From positions 1 to 6,912 of the forward strand of contig QHWF01000806.1 of NCBI GenBank assembly GCA_003222455.1: DNA of 6,912 nt. The letters are read 5' to 3'. The stretch is from Acidobacteriota bacterium (GTDB lineage Bacteria > Acidobacteriota > Vicinamibacteria > Vicinamibacterales > CAVVIG01). Under the pieces are notes generated by a model. That model had not been told where the DNA came from, made no database searches, and saw only the letters and a program-made list of their open reading frames with translations. A program made the translations under genes and the position numbers. Positions 4,844-6,912 of this stretch are shown here, in pieces; the stretch's first letter is position 1; each line of letters begins with the position of its first letter.

Positions 4844-6912
4844 TTATTGCGAGCTGGAAGGGTGGTCGGGCGAACGTAGCTCGTAGCCGTGCGGCGGTTC
4901 AGCGCCGAGAAGATGGCGCACGAAGTAGTCCCACCGGCGCCGGATCATGTAAGGCTCGTTCCCGAACCCGTGGCCACGATTCGGCAGCAGCAGCAGATCG
5001 AAGTCCTTGTTCGCCTTGATCAGCGCGTCGACGACGAGCAGTGTGTTGTAGGGCGGCACATTGGCGTCCAGCGTGCCGTGCGCGAGCAGCAGCTTGCCCT
5101 TCAGGTTCCTCGCCACGAGCTGGTTCGCCTGGTTGTCGTAGTTGGTCGTGCCGTCCGGGTTCGCCTGCAGCAGCCCCTGCCACTTCTCGCCCCAGTCGTC
5201 TTCGTAACTGCGATTGTCGTGATTGCCGGCTTCGGAGACGCCGACCTTGAAGAAATCGGGGTAGCGGAACATCGCGCCGGCGGCCGCGTAGCCGCCGCCT
5301 GAGTGTCCGTAAATGCCGGCCCGATCGATGTCGATCCACGGATAGCGCCGCGCGAGCTGCTGCATGCCGCTCACCTGGTCGGGCAGCGTGTTGTCTCCCA
5401 TGTCGCCATAGTAGGCCTCGTGGAACGTCTTCGACCGCCAGGGCGTTCCCATGCCGTCGATCTCCACCACGACGAACCCGAGCTCCGCGAGCGCCTGCGC
5501 GTCGCCGCGAGCCGGCGAGAACTGACGGCCGCCGATGCTGCCAGACTGCGGTCCGGGATAGATGTGGTTCACGATCGGATATTTCTTCGACGGGTCCAAC
5601 GCCGTCGGCTTGTACATCAGGCCGTGCAGGTCGGTCACACCGTCGCGGGCGTTCACGGTAAAGGACAACGGTGCCTGCCATCCGGTGGCGAGCAGGCGTG
5701 AGATGTCTGCCTTCTCGAGCTGCAGCAGCGTGCGGCCGTCGGTATCCCGCAGCACGGCGATGGGAGGCACGCCGGGCGTGGAATAGACGTCGACGACAAA
5801 CCGGCCCGACGGAGAGATCGACACGTCGTGATCGGCGTCTTCCGGCGTGAGCAAGTCGACGCCTCGCCCGTCGAACGAGATGCGATAGAGATGGCGGAAA
5901 TAGGGATCGCGGCCTTTCTCGCGGCCGACGCCGGTGAAATAGAGCAGGCGGTTCTTCTCGTCTACGCGAAGTAGCTGCGCGACGTTGCCTTCGCCCGTCG
6001 TGATTTGCTGTTTCAGGTGGCCGGTCTGCAGATCGTACAGATACAGCTGTCCCCAGTTATCGCGTTCCGAAAACCAGATGATTTCGTTCGAGGCCGGCAG
6101 GTACCGCCAGTTCGCGCGGCCATTGCCCGACTCGAAGAACGTCGCGACCCGTTCTTCCATGATGGTACGGACCGCGCCGGTCGTCGCGTCAGCGAGGCGC
6201 AGCTGCTCGAGGGTGTGATCCCGCGAAGTCGAGACAAAGGCCAGGCGTCCGCTGTCGTCGCTCCACTGCACGTCCGCCCACTCTCCACCCCGGCACGTCA
6301 CGTCGTCGCACAACGTGGAACGGTGCTGATCGGGATCCATCTGCAGCCGCACGAGACGCCGGCTGTCGACCTCGATCACGACACGGTGAATCATGGTGAC
6401 GACTTTGTCGCCGGGCAGCGGGTACTTCCACGCCTGGAGCGCCGGATGCCCGACCCTGGTGTCGACCAGATACATCTCGCCGACGTTGCGCTGATCCTGC
6501 TGAAACGTGGCGATCTTCTTCGAATCCGGAGACCACAAGACGATCGGGCGATCGCTGCGTGTCCATCCGGCATTGTCGGTGGCGTAGCCGAAGTCCTTCA
6601 CGCCATCGGTGGTGAGCGCGGTTTCCTTGCCCGACGCGATATCGCGCACCCACAGGTTCCAGTCGCGGATGAACGCCGTTTTCGTGCCGTCGGGCGACGG
6701 TGCGTCGGTCCGTTGTGCGCCGCGGCCTCCGGCCGCGCCCTCAGGGCGCCGTTCGCGACAGACCGGCAGATCGCAGGCGCTGCGCGTCGCGCGAGCCGCA
6801 TCGACCAGCACCGCCTCCTCTCCGTTTTCGGTCGTCGTCCGGTACCAGAAGCGATCGTCCGGGAGCCATGTCGCGCGGACGCCGCCGTGCAGAACGAGTG
6901 GCGTCGTGTTGT
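4844..6912 (-). CDS. S9 prolyl-oligopeptidase-family peptidase, DPP-IV-like (5' end outside the window)
   Basis: 688 codons are visible; the frame runs off the right edge, so the true start is not here. The GTG at 6809-6811 is internal. The N-terminal part is a DPP-IV-type beta-propeller with repeated blade motifs: FIRDWNLWVRD, VLWSPDSKKIATFQQD, GGEWADVQWSDDSGRLAFVS, IIWFSERDNWGQLYLYD and DHDVSISPSGRFVVDVYS. The alpha/beta-hydrolase part follows, with a conserved NHIYPGPQ strand. The triad is complete: Ser in GHSGGGY (codon 5300-5302), Asp in HGTLDANVP (5066-5068) and His in NRGHGFG (4970-4972). Ser-Asp and Asp-His spacings are 78 and 32 residues, the same as in human DPP-IV (Ser630, Asp708, His740). 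The double-Glu substrate clamp of true DPP-IV is not visible; the aligned stretch reads GYATDNAGW. It should cleave short peptides, probably exported, with unproven specificity. Near 6780 about 50 residues usual for relatives seem missing. Confidence 0.9.
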   Translation of the reverse strand, partial: NTTPLVLHGGVRATWLPDDRFWYRTTTENGEEAVLVDAARATRSACDLPVCRERRPEGAAGGRGAQRTDAPSPDGTKTAFIRDWNLWVRDIASGKETALTTDGVKDFGYATDNAGWTRSDRPIVLWSPDSKKIATFQQDQRNVGEMYLVDTRVGHPALQAWKYPLPGDKVVTMIHRVVIEVDSRRLVRLQMDPDQHRSTLCDDVTCRGGEWADVQWSDDSGRLAFVSTSRDHTLEQLRLADATTGAVRTIMEERVATFFESGNGRANWRYLPASNEIIWFSERDNWGQLYLYDLQTGHLKQQITTGEGNVAQLLRVDEKNRLLYFTGVGREKGRDPYFRHLYRISFDGRGVDLLTPEDADHDVSISPSGRFVVDVYSTPGVPPIAVLRDTDGRTLLQLEKADISRLLATGWQAPLSFTVNARDGVTDLHGLMYKPTALDPSKKYPIVNHIYPGPQSGSIGGRQFSPARGDAQALAELGFVVVEIDGMGTPWRSKTFHEAYYGDMGDNTLPDQVSGMQQLARRYPWIDIDRAGIYGHSGGGYAAAGAMFRYPDFFKVGVSEAGNHDNRSYEDDWGEKWQGLLQANPDGTTNYDNQANQLVARNLKGKLLLAHGTLDANVPPYNTLLVVDALIKANKDFDLLLLPNRGHGFGNEPYMIRRRWDYFVRHLLGAEPPHGYELRSPDHPSSSQ
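6721..6749. repeat. two overlapping palindromes inside the peptidase gene
   Basis: CGCGGCC (6721-6727) pairs with GGCCGCG (6731-6737), and GCGCCC (6735-6740) pairs with GGGCGC (6744-6749). Each has a 3-base loop. On the coding strand they spell RPEGAAGGRG, a low-complexity linker in an otherwise ordered propeller. The same hairpin style (7-bp GC stem, 3-base loop, RPEG-type codons) occurs between genes at 607-623. Confidence 0.6.

Overview
The window is GC-rich DNA from a free-living bacterium. The gene families suggest Acidobacteriota, possibly the Vicinamibacteria: a secreted small protein with an SGCVQ motif, a PEGA-domain kinase-like receptor, a TPR protein ending in a TonB-C domain, and a DPP-IV-like S9 peptidase. 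This placement is inferred from family resemblance recalled from memory, not from a search.

Layout. Bases 1-117 hold a hairpin and a short leader. Bases 118-531 (+) encode a small exported protein. Bases 532-767 are non-coding and densely structured: three inverted repeats or hairpins plus a terminator-like hairpin serving the minus strand. A 46-codon zinc-ribbon gene, which a simple ORF list could miss, occupies 768-908 (-) and has a good ribosome binding site and an inverted repeat around a possible -10 box. Bases 966-1754 are a scar. The 3' half of an amino-acid permease gene (-) abuts the 3' end of a cupin gene (+) at about 1604, and both 5' ends are missing. Bases 1775-4680 (-) are a tightly coupled two-gene operon: a transmembrane pseudokinase with PEGA-type repeats, then a TPR/TonB-C exported protein, overlapping by ATGA. 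Bases 4844 to the right edge (-) are most of an S9 prolyl-oligopeptidase-family peptidase whose 5' end lies outside the window.

How it fits together. The pseudokinase/TonB-C pair is the most interesting functional unit. A cytoplasmic kinase-like domain has lost every catalytic motif and is joined by one membrane helix to periplasmic PEGA-like domains. It is translationally coupled to an exported protein with a TonB-C domain, so a non-catalytic envelope scaffold or signalling pair is plausible. The rest looks like a region shaped by deletions: the permease/cupin scar, a probable in-frame loss near the N-terminus of the peptidase propeller, and possibly a ten-codon gene stub at 71-100. No tRNA, rRNA, CRISPR array or transposase was seen.
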